Positions 1 through 8,820 of a stretch of 64,000 bases of DNA are shown here, in pieces. Source of the stretch: Halobacillus mangrovi (GTDB taxonomy: Bacteria > Bacillota > Bacilli > Bacillales > Halobacillaceae); assembly GCF_002097535.1 (NCBI RefSeq), contig NZ_CP020772.1:1302001-1366000 (forward strand), written 5' to 3'. The notes beneath the pieces were generated by a model. That model worked only from the letters and a program-made list of their open reading frames with translations. It made no database searches and was not told the origin of the DNA. Position 1 is the first letter of the stretch; every line of letters starts with the position of its first letter. Position numbers and translations under genes: made by a program.

Positions 1-1305
1 TCCAGCTTCCCCTAGCTTGAGGTGAAGATAGTCAGCTTTCATTGCACCAACCCCATGTTCTCCCGTAATGGTTCCTCCCAGTTCCACAGCTTTTTCGAAA
101 ATCTCTTCAAATGCTTTTTCCACTCGATGAATTTCTTCTGAATCCCTTACATCTGTCAAGCAGGTTGGGTGAAGGTTTCCATCTCCTGCATGACCGAATG
201 TACAGATGTCGACCTCATATTTCTCTGCGATTTGGGAGATTGCCTCGACCATGTTGGCGATTTCGGACCGAGGTACGGTGGCATCTTCGAGGATGGTCGT
301 CGGTTTTAATCTTGCAAGAGCAGATAAAGCGGATCTCCTTGCTGTCGTAAGAGCCTCTGCTTCCTCTGGTGATTTTGCTACATCTACTTGAACAGCTTGG
401 TTCTCTCTACAAATTTCAGCCATTTTATGTATGTCTCTGTCCACGGATTGAGAATCTCCATCCTGTTCAATTAACAAAACGGCTTTAACATCAGTAGGTA
501 ATCCAATGTTCGAGAAATCTTCCACCACTTTTAAAGTCGGCTGGTCTAGGAATTCAAGTGTGGTTGGAATGATGCGATTCGATAAGATTTTCGAGACGGT
601 TTGGGCTGCTGCGTGTAAATCCTCATACAAAGCAAGCATCGTTTTTTTCGTTTCTGGAAGAGGCAAAAGTTTAAGCGTTATCTCTGTAACAATCCCTAAG
701 GTGCCTTCAGAGCCGACGAATAACCTTGTTAAATCGTATCCGGCAACGTCCTTGGCCAGTTTTCCACCCGTCCGAATGATGTCCCCATTAGGAAGAACGA
801 CTTCAAGGCCCATGACATAGTCGCGAGTAACCCCATATTTTAGCCCTCTTAATCCTCCAGAATTTTCGTTGATATTTCCACCGATTTGAGAGATCTTCAT
901 AGAACTTGGGTCAGGCGGGTAAAACAGTCCCAATTTCTCTACTTCGGTTATTAATTGAAGGGTGTTCACACCTGGCTGGGTTGTAATCGTCAAGTTATTT
1001 TCATCGATTTCCAGAATGTTGTTCATATGCTTGAATAATAAAACGATACCTCCATCAATCGGAGTAGTTCCAGCGCTCAGATTAGTTCCGGAACCTCGTG
1101 GAACGATCGGAATCTTGTGTTTGTTGCATATTTTCATAATTTCAACTATCTCCTGGGTGGTCTTCGGAGAAACAACGGCATCAGGAAGTGACTGGAACTG
1201 AGGGGTGGCATCGTACGAATACGCCAATTTGCTTGCATTTGAAGCAGCTACATTTTTTTCGCCAACAATATCCTCTAATTGCTTTTTGACTTGATCTGTG
1301 AACAT
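1..1305 (-). CDS. glcD: Glycolate oxidase subunit GlcD (FAD-linked oxidase), 3' end cut by window
   Basis: I translated this from the reverse strand. It opens without a stop from an ATG at 1305 to the window edge, giving 435 residues of a family usually near 470, so about 35 C-terminal residues are missing. The N-terminal half has the PCMH-type FAD-binding pattern (PRGSGTNLS near residue 75, then GGNINENSGG and GSEGTLGIV). The C-terminal half carries FGHAGDGNLHP and GEHGVGAMK, typical of the GlcD/D-lactate dehydrogenase cap domain. It oxidises glycolate or a related 2-hydroxy acid, normally with GlcF/GlcE partners, which would lie outside the window. AAAGGAG sits 7 bases before the ATG. It is divergent from the acyl-CoA operon. 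A D-lactate dehydrogenase is the main alternative. Confidence 0.9.
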   Translation of the reverse strand, partial: MFTDQVKKQLEDIVGEKNVAASNASKLAYSYDATPQFQSLPDAVVSPKTTQEIVEIMKICNKHKIPIVPRGSGTNLSAGTTPIDGGIVLLFKHMNNILEIDENNLTITTQPGVNTLQLITEVEKLGLFYPPDPSSMKISQIGGNINENSGGLRGLKYGVTRDYVMGLEVVLPNGDIIRTGGKLAKDVAGYDLTRLFVGSEGTLGIVTEITLKLLPLPETKKTMLALYEDLHAAAQTVSKILSNRIIPTTLEFLDQPTLKVVEDFSNIGLPTDVKAVLLIEQDGDSQSVDRDIHKMAEICRENQAVQVDVAKSPEEAEALTTARRSALSALARLKPTTILEDATVPRSEIANMVEAISQIAEKYEVDICTFGHAGDGNLHPTCLTDVRDSEEIHRVEKAFEEIFEKAVELGGTITGEHGVGAMKADYLHLKLGEAG

Positions 1306-1520
1306 GGAAATTCTCCTTTGGAAAAATTAGCTTTACTTTCATTTTAGATGATCTTCCAATTAAACTATATGGATATTTGTACAATTATTTGCGTGTATAA
1401 AATACATTTTTTGTAGGTTTACACATGTTCAAGTGTGAGAAAGAAATTTTAAAGAGAAAATCTTTCTAAATATCGATTGGTAATTAGAAGATGGAATGAC
1501 AAAAAATTTCAAAATACATG

Positions 1521-1549
1521 TTGTATTTTCCGAAAATTTCAAATAATAT
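1521..1549 (+). promoter_or_regulatory. Candidate sigma-A promoter for the acyl-CoA operon
   Basis: A -35 TTGTAT (1521-1526) is followed after 17 bases by a -10 TAATAT (1544-1549). The predicted transcript start would fall at the left edge of the palindromic operator, as expected for a repressor-controlled promoter. Confidence 0.5.
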
Positions 1550-1558
1550 AAAATAAAA

Positions 1559-1578
1559 CATACTAACCGGTAGGTATG
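1559..1578. promoter_or_regulatory. Palindromic operator, TetR-type, upstream of acyl-CoA operon
   Basis: The site CATACTAACCGGTAGGTATG is an imperfect 20-bp palindrome with only two mismatched pairs. A close relative occurs at 8365-8384, just before the thioesterase gene. Both flank transcription units of the same pathway, and a TetR-family gene lies between them, so that regulator is the likely ligand. Confidence 0.6.
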
Positions 1579-1643
1579 TGATGCCTGCTTAAGAAAATAA
1601 CATCTTTGATTTTCTAAAAAACTTAAAGATTGGGGATAGTTGG

Positions 1644-2813
1644 ATGCATTTACGTTTAACGGACGAACAACAAATGGTTCAAAAAACGATTCGTAAGTTT
1701 GTGGAAAAAGAATTGATTCCACTTGAAAATGAAGTGCTGCGAAACGAGCGAGAAGGAAAACCTAGTATTTCCCATGAGAAAATGAAGGAACTTCAAATGA
1801 AAGCGAAAGATGCTGGGTTTTGGGGGATCAACACTCCGGAGGAATATGGGGGCGCCGACTTAGGTCAGATGATGCTTGCCATCGTGCAGATGGAAGTGGC
1901 ACGCACATTCGTTCCATTCCAGTTTGGAGGTTCTGCGGATAATATTTTGTATTATGCGAATGAAGAACAGAAAGAAAAATACCTCCTGCCTACGATTAAC
2001 GGCGAGAAAAAATCCTGCTTTGCCATGACAGAGCCTGGCGCAGGGTCAGACACGAGAAATATTCGTATGACCGCTGTAAAAGAAGGCGGTGAATGGGTGT
2101 TAAATGGAGAGAAAACCTTTATTACTGGAGGAAACGAAGCTGATTTTACGATGGCGATTGCGATCACCGATAAGGAGCTGCATAAATCTTCCGGTGGCCG
2201 TAAAGGTGTGACGTGTTTCATTGTAGACCGTGATATGGGGTGGAAGTCAGAATACATCCATACGATGGGCGAATGGGGACCAGCTGCACTCGTATTTGAT
2301 AACGTACGTGTTCCTGAAGAGAATATTCTAGGTGAGGTTCATGGCGGTTATGACCTTGGTCTTGAATGGATTGGCTTTGCACGGTGGATTGTTGGAGCAA
2401 GAGCGGTTGGAGCGGCGGAGCGCTTATTGAACATGGCGATCGATTACGCTAATGAACGTGAAACGTTTGGAAAACCAATCGCTACGCGCCAAGCTATTCA
2501 GTGGCAAATTGCCGACTCAGCAGTTGAAATTGAAGCAGCAAAATGGCTCGTCTTGAATGCAGCCTTCACGCTTGATCAGGGTGAGGATAACAGGCATGTG
2601 GCCTCTATCGCAAAACTCTACGGAGCCAATATGGGGAACCGTGTCGTTGATCGCGTCCTGCAAATCCATGGCGGGATGGGGTACACAAGAGAGTTGCCAA
2701 TCGAGCGCTGGTACCGTGAAGCGCGCTTATGGAGAATTTATGATGGCACTGACGAAATTCAGCGATTGATTATTTCTAGAAATCTATTAAAAGGACACGT
2801 GAAAATCGGCTAA
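1644..2813 (+). CDS. Acyl-CoA dehydrogenase (first of operon)
   Basis: This 389-residue FAD enzyme would introduce the alpha-beta double bond in an acyl-CoA in the cytoplasm. It has the family order: an N-terminal helical domain, a beta domain with the AMTEPGAGSDTR loop near residues 126-137, and a C-terminal helical domain with YANERETFGKP and IHGGMGYTRE. The usual catalytic Glu of YEGT is replaced by Asp367 (IYDGTDEIQ), and the alternative helix-G Glu seen in isovaleryl-CoA dehydrogenase is also absent. It is the first gene of a tightly packed plus-strand operon, behind a promoter and a TetR-type operator. The ribosome site is weak (GGGGATAG). Substrate unknown. Confidence 0.88.
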   Translation: MHLRLTDEQQMVQKTIRKFVEKELIPLENEVLRNEREGKPSISHEKMKELQMKAKDAGFWGINTPEEYGGADLGQMMLAIVQMEVARTFVPFQFGGSADNILYYANEEQKEKYLLPTINGEKKSCFAMTEPGAGSDTRNIRMTAVKEGGEWVLNGEKTFITGGNEADFTMAIAITDKELHKSSGGRKGVTCFIVDRDMGWKSEYIHTMGEWGPAALVFDNVRVPEENILGEVHGGYDLGLEWIGFARWIVGARAVGAAERLLNMAIDYANERETFGKPIATRQAIQWQIADSAVEIEAAKWLVLNAAFTLDQGEDNRHVASIAKLYGANMGNRVVDRVLQIHGGMGYTRELPIERWYREARLWRIYDGTDEIQRLIISRNLLKGHVKIG

Positions 2814-2838
2814 GAAAGATCTTACCAGGGAGGGATAT

Positions 2839-3606
2839 ATGATGACAGGACGATTTGATAATAAGGTTGCTTTTGTAACAGGAGGCAGCCGAGGGATTGG
2901 AAAAGGGATAGCCCAACGATTTTTAGAAGATGGGGCTAAGGTGGCGATTATTGATGTAAATGAGGAAGCCCTTTCTGAAACGGAGAGTGAGTTGAAGGAA
3001 CAGGGATACGAGGTTCATTGTAAGGTAGCGAATGTTGTGGAGTTCGAACAGATTCAAAATGCAATGAAGGAAGTCTATGACAAGTTCGGTTCTCTAGACA
3101 TTCTTGTGAACAATGCCGGGGTTATACGTGATAACATGTTATTTAAAATGACGGACTCAGATTGGGATACGGTAATGGATGTTCACTTAAAAGGCTCCTT
3201 TAATGCTGCTCGTGCGGCTCAGCAGTACATGGTGGAAAACAAGTATGGCCGTATTATTAACATTTCTTCCACCTCAGCACTCGGGAACCGCGGCCAGGCA
3301 AACTATGCTACAGCAAAAGCTGGTCTTCAAGGGTTTACGAAAACGCTGGCCATTGAACTAGGGAAGTTTGGAATCACGGCCAATGCAGTCGCTCCCGGTT
3401 TTATTGAAACCGAAATGACAAAAGAGACAGCCGCCCGCATCGGGATTTCCTTTGAGGAATTAATTCAGCACAGTGTGGCCAATATCCCAGTCGCAAGAAG
3501 CGGAAAGCCTGAAGATATTGCAAATGCAGTCGCTTTTTATGCGGATGAGAAATCGTCGTTCGTCAACGGTCAGGTACTGTATGTTGCAGGAGGTCCGAAA
3601 GATTAA
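2839..3606 (+). CDS. Short-chain dehydrogenase/reductase (FabG/hydroxyacyl-CoA dehydrogenase-like)
   Basis: This 255-residue Rossmann-fold oxidoreductase has the cofactor loop GGSRGIGKG near residue 15, NNAG near residue 90, and the catalytic YATAK (Tyr and Lys) near residue 155. In this operon the likely job is oxidation of a 3-hydroxyacyl-CoA with NAD(P), though a reductase role cannot be excluded. It starts at the first of two adjacent ATG codons behind GGGAGGG, 25 bases after the dehydrogenase, so it is co-transcribed with its neighbours. Confidence 0.85.
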   Translation: MMTGRFDNKVAFVTGGSRGIGKGIAQRFLEDGAKVAIIDVNEEALSETESELKEQGYEVHCKVANVVEFEQIQNAMKEVYDKFGSLDILVNNAGVIRDNMLFKMTDSDWDTVMDVHLKGSFNAARAAQQYMVENKYGRIINISSTSALGNRGQANYATAKAGLQGFTKTLAIELGKFGITANAVAPGFIETEMTKETAARIGISFEELIQHSVANIPVARSGKPEDIANAVAFYADEKSSFVNGQVLYVAGGPKD

Positions 3607-3620
3607 TTCAAGGAGGGCGT

Positions 3621-4073
3621 ATGATGTTTGAACATACGATTGGTAAACAGTCCAATAAAGTGAAAAACACGGTGGAACGGGGGGCAGTAAAGAATTTTGC
3701 AGAAGCCATTGGTGATCCGCATCCAATATTTATAGATGAGGAGACGGGCAGACAATCTCCTTACAAAGCGAACATCGCTCCACCAACTTTTCCGCGAGTC
3801 TTTGACTATGGATCTATTGATGAGCTGAACCTTCCTTCTAAAGGATTAATTCACGGAGAGCAAATCTATCACTATGAACGGCCGCTGCTCGTAGGAGAAG
3901 TTATTCTCTGCTACACCGAAGTAAAAGACTATTATGAACGAAGCGGAAAAAGCGGAGATATGGGCTTTTTGAAAGTGAAAAGATACGGCACGGATTTTGA
4001 TGGGGGTCTAATATTCTCAGAAGAACAGACAGTCATTATCACAGAGGCTGTGCGAAAGGAGATGAAGGTATGA
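3621..4073 (+). CDS. MaoC-type dehydratase, N-terminal half-like protein (FAS1-DH region)
   Basis: This 150-residue protein resembles the N-terminal hot-dog half of two-domain MaoC/(R)-hydratases, with the early NAVERGAVKNFAEAIGDP-like segment and a central ANIAPPTFPRVF motif. Its stop overlaps the next gene's start by four bases (ATGA), and the next gene encodes the other hot-dog half. The two products probably form one heteromeric enoyl-CoA hydratase, as in split MaoC systems of steroid and acyl-CoA catabolism. The strong AAGGAGGG site precedes ATGATG. Confidence 0.75.
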   Translation: MMFEHTIGKQSNKVKNTVERGAVKNFAEAIGDPHPIFIDEETGRQSPYKANIAPPTFPRVFDYGSIDELNLPSKGLIHGEQIYHYERPLLVGEVILCYTEVKDYYERSGKSGDMGFLKVKRYGTDFDGGLIFSEEQTVIITEAVRKEMKV

Positions 4074-4483
4074 GTGCAATAACCGCCCTGCAAAAAGGCG
4101 ATTCACTGGAACCAGTGACTCTTGAACCCGTTTCAAGAATTGATTTAATCAAATATGCGGGTGCTTCAGGAGATTATAACCCGATCCACACTATTGATGA
4201 AGAGGCAGAAAAAGCTGGTTTACCAGGTATCATTGCCCATGGGATGTGGACGATGGGAAATCTCGCCAAACTTTTCACACCGTATTATGAAGAAGGATTC
4301 ATTCAGAACTACTCGATTCGATTCAAAGGCATGGTTTTCCTCGGGGATGTGCTTACCTTACATGCGGTTCTTGAGGAAGATTATGAACATGAAATGGCCT
4401 TTAACGTACAGGCGGTCAATCAGAATGAGGAAGCTGTGATTAAAGGAAAGGTCGTGTTTTCTAGGAAAGTCCCTACATATTAA
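4070..4483 (+). CDS. MaoC-like hydratase, catalytic half
   Basis: This 137-residue single hot-dog protein carries the (R)-specific enoyl-CoA hydratase motif, seen as [18 protein letters not shown] followed by IAHGMWTMG, with the catalytic Asp and His in GDYNPIH. It overlaps the preceding MaoC-half gene by four bases, which implies translational coupling and a paired complex. It would hydrate an enoyl-CoA made by one of the flanking dehydrogenases. Substrate unknown. Confidence 0.82.
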   Translation: MSAITALQKGDSLEPVTLEPVSRIDLIKYAGASGDYNPIHTIDEEAEKAGLPGIIAHGMWTMGNLAKLFTPYYEEGFIQNYSIRFKGMVFLGDVLTLHAVLEEDYEHEMAFNVQAVNQNEEAVIKGKVVFSRKVPTY

Positions 4484-4494
4484 GGAGGAATCTC

Positions 4495-5724
4495 ATGGAC
4501 TTTGATTACTCACCTAAAGTTAAAGAGTGGCAGGAAAGTTTGAACGCTTTTATGGAAGAACATATTTACCCGAACGAATCGGTGTATGAAAAACAGCTGA
4601 ATCAACAGGACCGCTTTTCAGACATCCCTCCGATCATGGAAGAACTGAAATCGAAGGCAAAAGAGGCCGGCCTTTGGAATCTGTTCCTGCCAGATAGCGA
4701 GTACGGAGCTGGTTTGTCGAACTTGGAATATGCTCCCCTTTGTGAAATTATGGGGCGCTCGAGTCTCGCACCTGAAGTCTTCAACTGCGCCGCGCCGGAT
4801 ACAGGAAATATGGAGGTGCTTGTTCGTTATGGATCGGATGAGCAGAAGAGACAGTGGCTTGAGCCTTTGCTTGAAGGAGAAATACGGTCCTGCTTCTCTA
4901 TGACAGAACCTGATGTAGCTTCATCAGATGCAACCAATGTTCAGACAGAGATCAAAAGGGACGGGGACGAGTACGTAATAAACGGTACGAAATGGTGGTC
5001 TTCAGGAGCCGGGGATCCGCGTTGTAAAGTGAGTATCGTGATGGGGAAGAATGATCCAGACGCCCCGAGATATGACCAGCAATCGATGATCCTTGTACCA
5101 CTCGATACCGAAGGAGTTACCATTAAACGCACCTTGCCTGTTTTTGGGTATGATCACGCTCCTCATGGACACGCAGAAATTGAGTTTAAAAACGTGCGTG
5201 TCCCTGCATCCCATTTGATTTGGGGAGAAGGCAAAGGATTCGCCATTGCACAGGGAAGGTTGGGACCTGGACGAATTCACCACTGTATGAGAACGATCGG
5301 CGCTGCAGAACGGGCACTTGAAGTCATGTGTGACCGCGTTCAAGAACGGGAGGCATTTGGCAAGACTCTGGCTGACCAGGGAGTGATCCGGGAATGGATC
5401 GCTGATTCTAGAATCGAGATTGAACAGGCCCGCCTGCTTACATTAAAGGCAGCCCACATGATGGATACAGTCGGCAACAAGGAAGCTAAATCAGAGATCG
5501 CCATGATCAAAGTAGTGGCACCGAATATGGCTTTGAAAGTTATTGATCGAGCGATCCAAGCCTTTGGGGCAGCTGGTGTAAGTCAGGATACTCCACTTGC
5601 AGCGGCATGGGCGAACATCCGCACGCTGCGGCTTGCCGATGGTCCTGATGAAGTCCACCGCAGAGCTGTGGCTAAATATGAATTGAAAAAGGCCGAGAAC
5701 AGGAGGGCTGTCCATGCACGCTAA
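4495..5724 (+). CDS. Acyl-CoA dehydrogenase, ACAD10/11-like
   Basis: The product is a 409-residue flavoprotein with [14 protein letters not shown] near residue 140, [15 protein letters not shown], and [14 protein letters not shown] near residue 282. The C-terminal motif is [11 protein letters not shown] with Asp382 where most acyl-CoA dehydrogenases carry the catalytic Glu; this signature is typical of the ACAD10/ACAD11-like branch. It lies 12 bases after the MaoC gene behind AAGGAGG and overlaps the next gene by 11 bases. The operon has two dehydrogenases with this Asp, so they may act on different intermediates or form a heteromer. Substrate not identifiable from sequence. Confidence 0.87.
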   Translation: MDFDYSPKVKEWQESLNAFMEEHIYPNESVYEKQLNQQDRFSDIPPIMEELKSKAKEAGLWNLFLPDSEYGAGLSNLEYAPLCEIMGRSSLAPEVFNCAAPDTGNMEVLVRYGSDEQKRQWLEPLLEGEIRSCFSMTEPDVASSDATNVQTEIKRDGDEYVINGTKWWSSGAGDPRCKVSIVMGKNDPDAPRYDQQSMILVPLDTEGVTIKRTLPVFGYDHAPHGHAEIEFKNVRVPASHLIWGEGKGFAIAQGRLGPGRIHHCMRTIGAAERALEVMCDRVQEREAFGKTLADQGVIREWIADSRIEIEQARLLTLKAAHMMDTVGNKEAKSEIAMIKVVAPNMALKVIDRAIQAFGAAGVSQDTPLAAAWANIRTLRLADGPDEVHRRAVAKYELKKAENRRAVHAR

Positions 5725-6487
5725 GGAGCTTTTCGACCTGACCGGCAAAGTTGCTATTGTGACAGGTGGAGGACGAGGACTCGGAAAACAAATTGCTGAA
5801 GGGCTAGCCGAGTCTGGAGCTCACGTCGTGGTTTGTTCCCGAAAGGTTGAGGCCTGTAAGGAAGTGAGTGATCAACTGAAACAACTTGGTGTAGAGTCCC
5901 TTGCATTTGAATGTGATGTAACAAACCCGGATAGTATGCAGCAGGTCGTCGATCAAACGGTCGATCACTTTGGCAGAATCGATATTCTCGTCAACAACAG
6001 TGGGGCCACATGGGGAGCTCCTGTGGAGGAGATGCCGCTGGAAGCCTGGCAAAAAGTCTTCAATGTAAACGTTACGGGGACCTTTCTCATGTCGCAGATG
6101 GCTGGAAAGGTGATGCTTGAGCAGGGAGAAGGCACGATTATTAATATTGCCTCCGTTGCTGGCTTGAAAGGCTCTGATCCAAAGTATATGGATACGATTG
6201 GCTACAACTCCAGTAAAGGGGCTGTCCTTACTTTTACAAAGGACTTAGCTGTCAAATGGGGACCTAAAGGTATCCGTGTAAATGCGATAGCACCAGGTTT
6301 CTTCCCAACGAAGATGTCTAAAGTACTTATGGATAGAGGGGAGGATACCTTTTTGGAAGGTACACCTCTAAGAAAGTTTGGTGGTGAGGATGACTTGAAA
6401 GGCGCTGCCATTTTCTTGTGCGCACCGGCTTCCAAGCACATCACAGGTGATGTAGTCATTGTAGATGGCGGTACGCATGCCATGTAA
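5714..6487 (+). CDS. Short-chain dehydrogenase/reductase
   Basis: This is a 257-residue SDR with GGGRGLGKQ near residue 19, NNSGATWG near residue 94, and catalytic YNSSK near residue 166. NNSG replaces the more common NNAG. The C-terminal GDVVIVDGG is the usual SDR ending. The start lies inside the preceding gene (11-base overlap), with AGGAGGG ahead of it, so expression is coupled. It is likely a hydroxyacyl-CoA or alcohol dehydrogenase of the pathway. Confidence 0.84.
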   Translation: MHAKELFDLTGKVAIVTGGGRGLGKQIAEGLAESGAHVVVCSRKVEACKEVSDQLKQLGVESLAFECDVTNPDSMQQVVDQTVDHFGRIDILVNNSGATWGAPVEEMPLEAWQKVFNVNVTGTFLMSQMAGKVMLEQGEGTIINIASVAGLKGSDPKYMDTIGYNSSKGAVLTFTKDLAVKWGPKGIRVNAIAPGFFPTKMSKVLMDRGEDTFLEGTPLRKFGGEDDLKGAAIFLCAPASKHITGDVVIVDGGTHAM

Positions 6488-6513
6488 GGGATTTTTCAAA
6501 AAGGAGTGAAACG

Positions 6514-7686
6514 ATGACACAACGAGATGCGGTAATCGTATCAGCTGTCCGAACGGCAATTGGAAAGCAGGGAGGGGCATTGGCTACCGTTCCTGCGCAC
6601 GTATTAGGAGCAGAGGTCATTAAGGAAAGCGTCAAACGGGCTAAGGTTGATCCAGAATCCATTGAAGATGTCATCTTTGGGAATGTGTTGAGCGGTGGGG
6701 GGAACGTAGCAAGGCTTTCTGCTTTGCAGACAGGACTTTCTATGAAACTCCCAGGTTTAACGGTTGATCGGCAGTGCGGTTCAGGATTAAATGCCATTCA
6801 TTTGGCTGCGCAGGCAATAAAAGCAGGTGATGGAGACGTGTATGTAGCTGGCGGCACAGAAAGTATGAGCCGTGCACCGTACTTGATGGATCGGCCTGAA
6901 AGAGCCTATAGTCCCGCCCCGCCGAAATTCAGGAAATCTCAACTTTCTCCTAAAGAAATTGGAGATCCACCCATGGGGATCACAGCAGAAAATCTAGCTG
7001 AGAATTACGAGATTAAAAGGGAAGATGCGGATCGATTTGCCCAGCAGAGTCAGGAACGCATGGCTGCTGCTATGGAAGAAGGAAGATTCAAAGAACAAAT
7101 TGTTCCGCTAACCATTCCTGTGAGAAAAGGGGAGCCGGTTGTATTTAAAAACGATGAACACCCACGGCCCCAATCGACGCTGGAAGGAATGGCTAAGCTT
7201 CGGCCGGCCTTTCTTGAGGATGGAACCGTAACGGCCGGAAACAGCTCTGGCCTGAATGATGCCGCTTCTGCACTTACGTTAATGTCGAGAGCAAAAGCAG
7301 AGGAATCGGGTGTGTCTCCATTGGCTACTGTCAGGGCTTGCACAGTTGCCGGTGTGGATCCGAACATTATGGGAATCGGTCCCGTTCCTGCCACTCATGC
7401 CGTTTTAGAAAAAATAGGACTCAGTCTAGAGGATATGGATGTTATCGAAATCAATGAAGCCTTTGCCGCACAAGTTTTAGCATGCAATAAAGAGCTCCAA
7501 ATGAATATGGAAAAAGTGAACGTCAATGGCGGGGCTATTGCTCATGGACACCCACTAGGAGCAACTGGAGCGATTCTCGCAACTAAAGCGATTTACGAGT
7601 TGAAACGGACGAGCGGAAAATATGCGTTGATTACCGCCTGTATCGGTGGCGGCCAGGGCATCGCTATGATTCTCGAACGCGAGTAG
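6514..7686 (+). CDS. Acetyl-CoA acyltransferase (thiolase)
   Basis: This 390-residue thiolase would cleave a 3-ketoacyl-CoA to acetyl- or propionyl-CoA plus a shortened acyl-CoA. The nucleophilic Cys sits in DRQCGSGLNAI near residue 88, the active-site His in GGAIAHGHPLGATGA near residue 348, and the second Cys in CIGGGQGIAM near residue 378. It closes the first gene block of the operon, 26 bases after the SDR, behind AAGGAGTG. Length and motifs are normal for the degradative family. Confidence 0.92.
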   Translation: MTQRDAVIVSAVRTAIGKQGGALATVPAHVLGAEVIKESVKRAKVDPESIEDVIFGNVLSGGGNVARLSALQTGLSMKLPGLTVDRQCGSGLNAIHLAAQAIKAGDGDVYVAGGTESMSRAPYLMDRPERAYSPAPPKFRKSQLSPKEIGDPPMGITAENLAENYEIKREDADRFAQQSQERMAAAMEEGRFKEQIVPLTIPVRKGEPVVFKNDEHPRPQSTLEGMAKLRPAFLEDGTVTAGNSSGLNDAASALTLMSRAKAEESGVSPLATVRACTVAGVDPNIMGIGPVPATHAVLEKIGLSLEDMDVIEINEAFAAQVLACNKELQMNMEKVNVNGGAIAHGHPLGATGAILATKAIYELKRTSGKYALITACIGGGQGIAMILERE

Positions 7687-7706
7687 AAAATCGTCGTTTT
7701 TGCGAG

Positions 7707-7742
7707 ATTTAGGAATGTTATAATGTTATATCATCCCTAAAT
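7707..7742. promoter_or_regulatory. Inverted repeat around the tetR promoter region
   Basis: ATTTAGGAATG (7707-7717) and CATCCCTAAAT (7732-7742) form an 11-bp inverted repeat with one mismatch. A TATAAT (7719-7724) lies between the arms, and the regulator starts 17 bases downstream. This is the expected place for an autoregulatory operator, but its sequence differs from the 1559 and 8365 palindromes. It has no T-run, so a terminator is unlikely. Confidence 0.4.
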
Positions 7743-7759
7743 GAAAGGACAATGTACCT

Positions 7760-8329
7760 ATGAAGCAAAAAATCATGGATATCAGCATTCATCTGTTTGA
7801 TAAAAAAGGGTTCACCGAAACATCAATTCAGGAAATTGTGGATGAGCTTGGTGTAACAAAAGGAACGTTTTATTATTACTTCAAAAATAAACAAGAGCTT
7901 TTAACGAATATCCATCTCAATTTCATTGAATATTTACTGGAAAGACAGCAGGAGATTTTGAACGATGACTCAAAGGATAGCAGGGAAAAGCTCAGGTCCA
8001 TGATCTTAATGGTTATCTCAAGCATTAAGCATCGAAAAAAGAGTGCAAGAATTTTCTTTAGAGAAATGCGTAATCTTGAGAACCAATATTTGGACCAGAA
8101 CATCCAGAAAAGGGATCAGTTTCGTAAGAATCTCCAGACTCTGGTGGAAGAAGGTATTGAAAAAGGAGAGTTTCAGAACCATCTAAGCCCTGATATGATC
8201 ACCCGTGGAATACTCGGGATGACGAACTGGAGTTACTACTGGTATAACCCTGACGGTGAAGTCTCAGAGGAAGAGTTGACTTCCGTCTATCTTGAGATGA
8301 TCTTGCACGGAATCGACAAAAAAGCATAA
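7760..8329 (+). CDS. TetR/AcrR family transcriptional regulator
   Basis: This 189-residue regulator has an N-terminal helix-turn-helix near residues 18-45 (FTETSIQEIVDELGVTKGT, then FYYYFKNKQELL, the TetR signature) and a helical C-terminal ligand domain with no conserved motif I recognise. It resembles fatty-acid-responsive regulators such as FadR/YsiA of Bacillus in size and position. It lies between the thiolase and thioesterase genes of a beta-oxidation cluster and probably represses that cluster through the CATACTAACYGGTTAG-type sites, released by an acyl-CoA. Confidence 0.88.
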   Translation: MKQKIMDISIHLFDKKGFTETSIQEIVDELGVTKGTFYYYFKNKQELLTNIHLNFIEYLLERQQEILNDDSKDSREKLRSMILMVISSIKHRKKSARIFFREMRNLENQYLDQNIQKRDQFRKNLQTLVEEGIEKGEFQNHLSPDMITRGILGMTNWSYYWYNPDGEVSEEELTSVYLEMILHGIDKKA

Positions 8330-8333
8330 GCAC

Positions 8334-8356
8334 TCTCCCCTTCAACGGGAGATTCT
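8334..8356 (+). terminator. Weak hairpin after tetR
   Basis: TCTCCC and GGGAGA pair around a 7-base loop just after the regulator stop codon, followed by only a short T-rich stretch. It may separate the regulator from the next unit, which has its own operator. Confidence 0.4.
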
Positions 8357-8364
8357 ACTCAGAA

Positions 8365-8384
8365 CATACTAACTGGTTAGAATG
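8365..8384. promoter_or_regulatory. Second TetR-type palindromic operator
   Basis: CATACTAACTGGTTAGAATG shares CATACTAAC and the CGG/TGG centre with the 1559-1578 site and is nearly symmetric. It ends 11 bases before the TTG start of the thioesterase, overlapping its leader, so binding would block this unit. Confidence 0.6.
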
Positions 8385-8395
8385 GAGGTGAGCTC

Positions 8396-8800
8396 TTGAA
8401 ACATGAAGTGCCTGTAAGCGTTCGGTTTTGTGAAACAGATATGGCAGGACACGTGAATAATACGAGTTACTTCATTTACTTAGAAGAAGCGAGAGGCAAA
8501 TTTTTTGAAGAGGTGATTCCAAACCATTCCAGTTCGTTCGGTCGATTCATTATTGCTTCAACGACATGCGATTTTGTCAGTCAAGCTTATTTTGGACAAT
8601 CCTTAACCATCTCTTCGTGGGTTTCCAACATCGGAAATAAAAGCTTTCGATTCGGCCATCGCATCGAGGCGGAGGATACGGGAAATGTGATCGCGGAAGC
8701 GGAAGCAACGATCGTTCATTTCAATTATGAAACACAGAAAAGCGAGTCCATTCCTATAGATCTCCGTTCTATATTGGAAAATCACCTTGTTCTCAGTTAA
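8396..8800 (+). CDS. Acyl-CoA thioesterase, YbgC/4-hydroxybenzoyl-CoA thioesterase-like
   Basis: This 134-residue single hot-dog protein carries the 4HBT motif FCETDMAGHVNNTSYF near residues 11-26, with the catalytic Asp in ETDMAGH. It would release CoA from an acyl- or aroyl-CoA. It begins with TTG behind GGAGGTGA and directly follows the operator. The downstream SDR begins after a short gap. Within the pathway it may relieve CoA trapping or remove a dead-end intermediate. Confidence 0.82.
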   Translation: MKHEVPVSVRFCETDMAGHVNNTSYFIYLEEARGKFFEEVIPNHSSSFGRFIIASTTCDFVSQAYFGQSLTISSWVSNIGNKSFRFGHRIEAEDTGNVIAEAEATIVHFNYETQKSESIPIDLRSILENHLVLS

Positions 8801-8820
8801 TGAAAGGAGGTCATTTATCT

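Larger units (their letters stand above)
1306..1643. other. Divergent intergenic region between glcD and the acyl-CoA operon
   Basis: This AT-rich, non-coding stretch holds the glcD ribosome site on the left and the operon promoter and palindromic operator on the right, both listed separately. I see no convincing gene in it. Short open frames here overlap only AT-rich sequence and lack ribosome sites. Confidence 0.7.
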
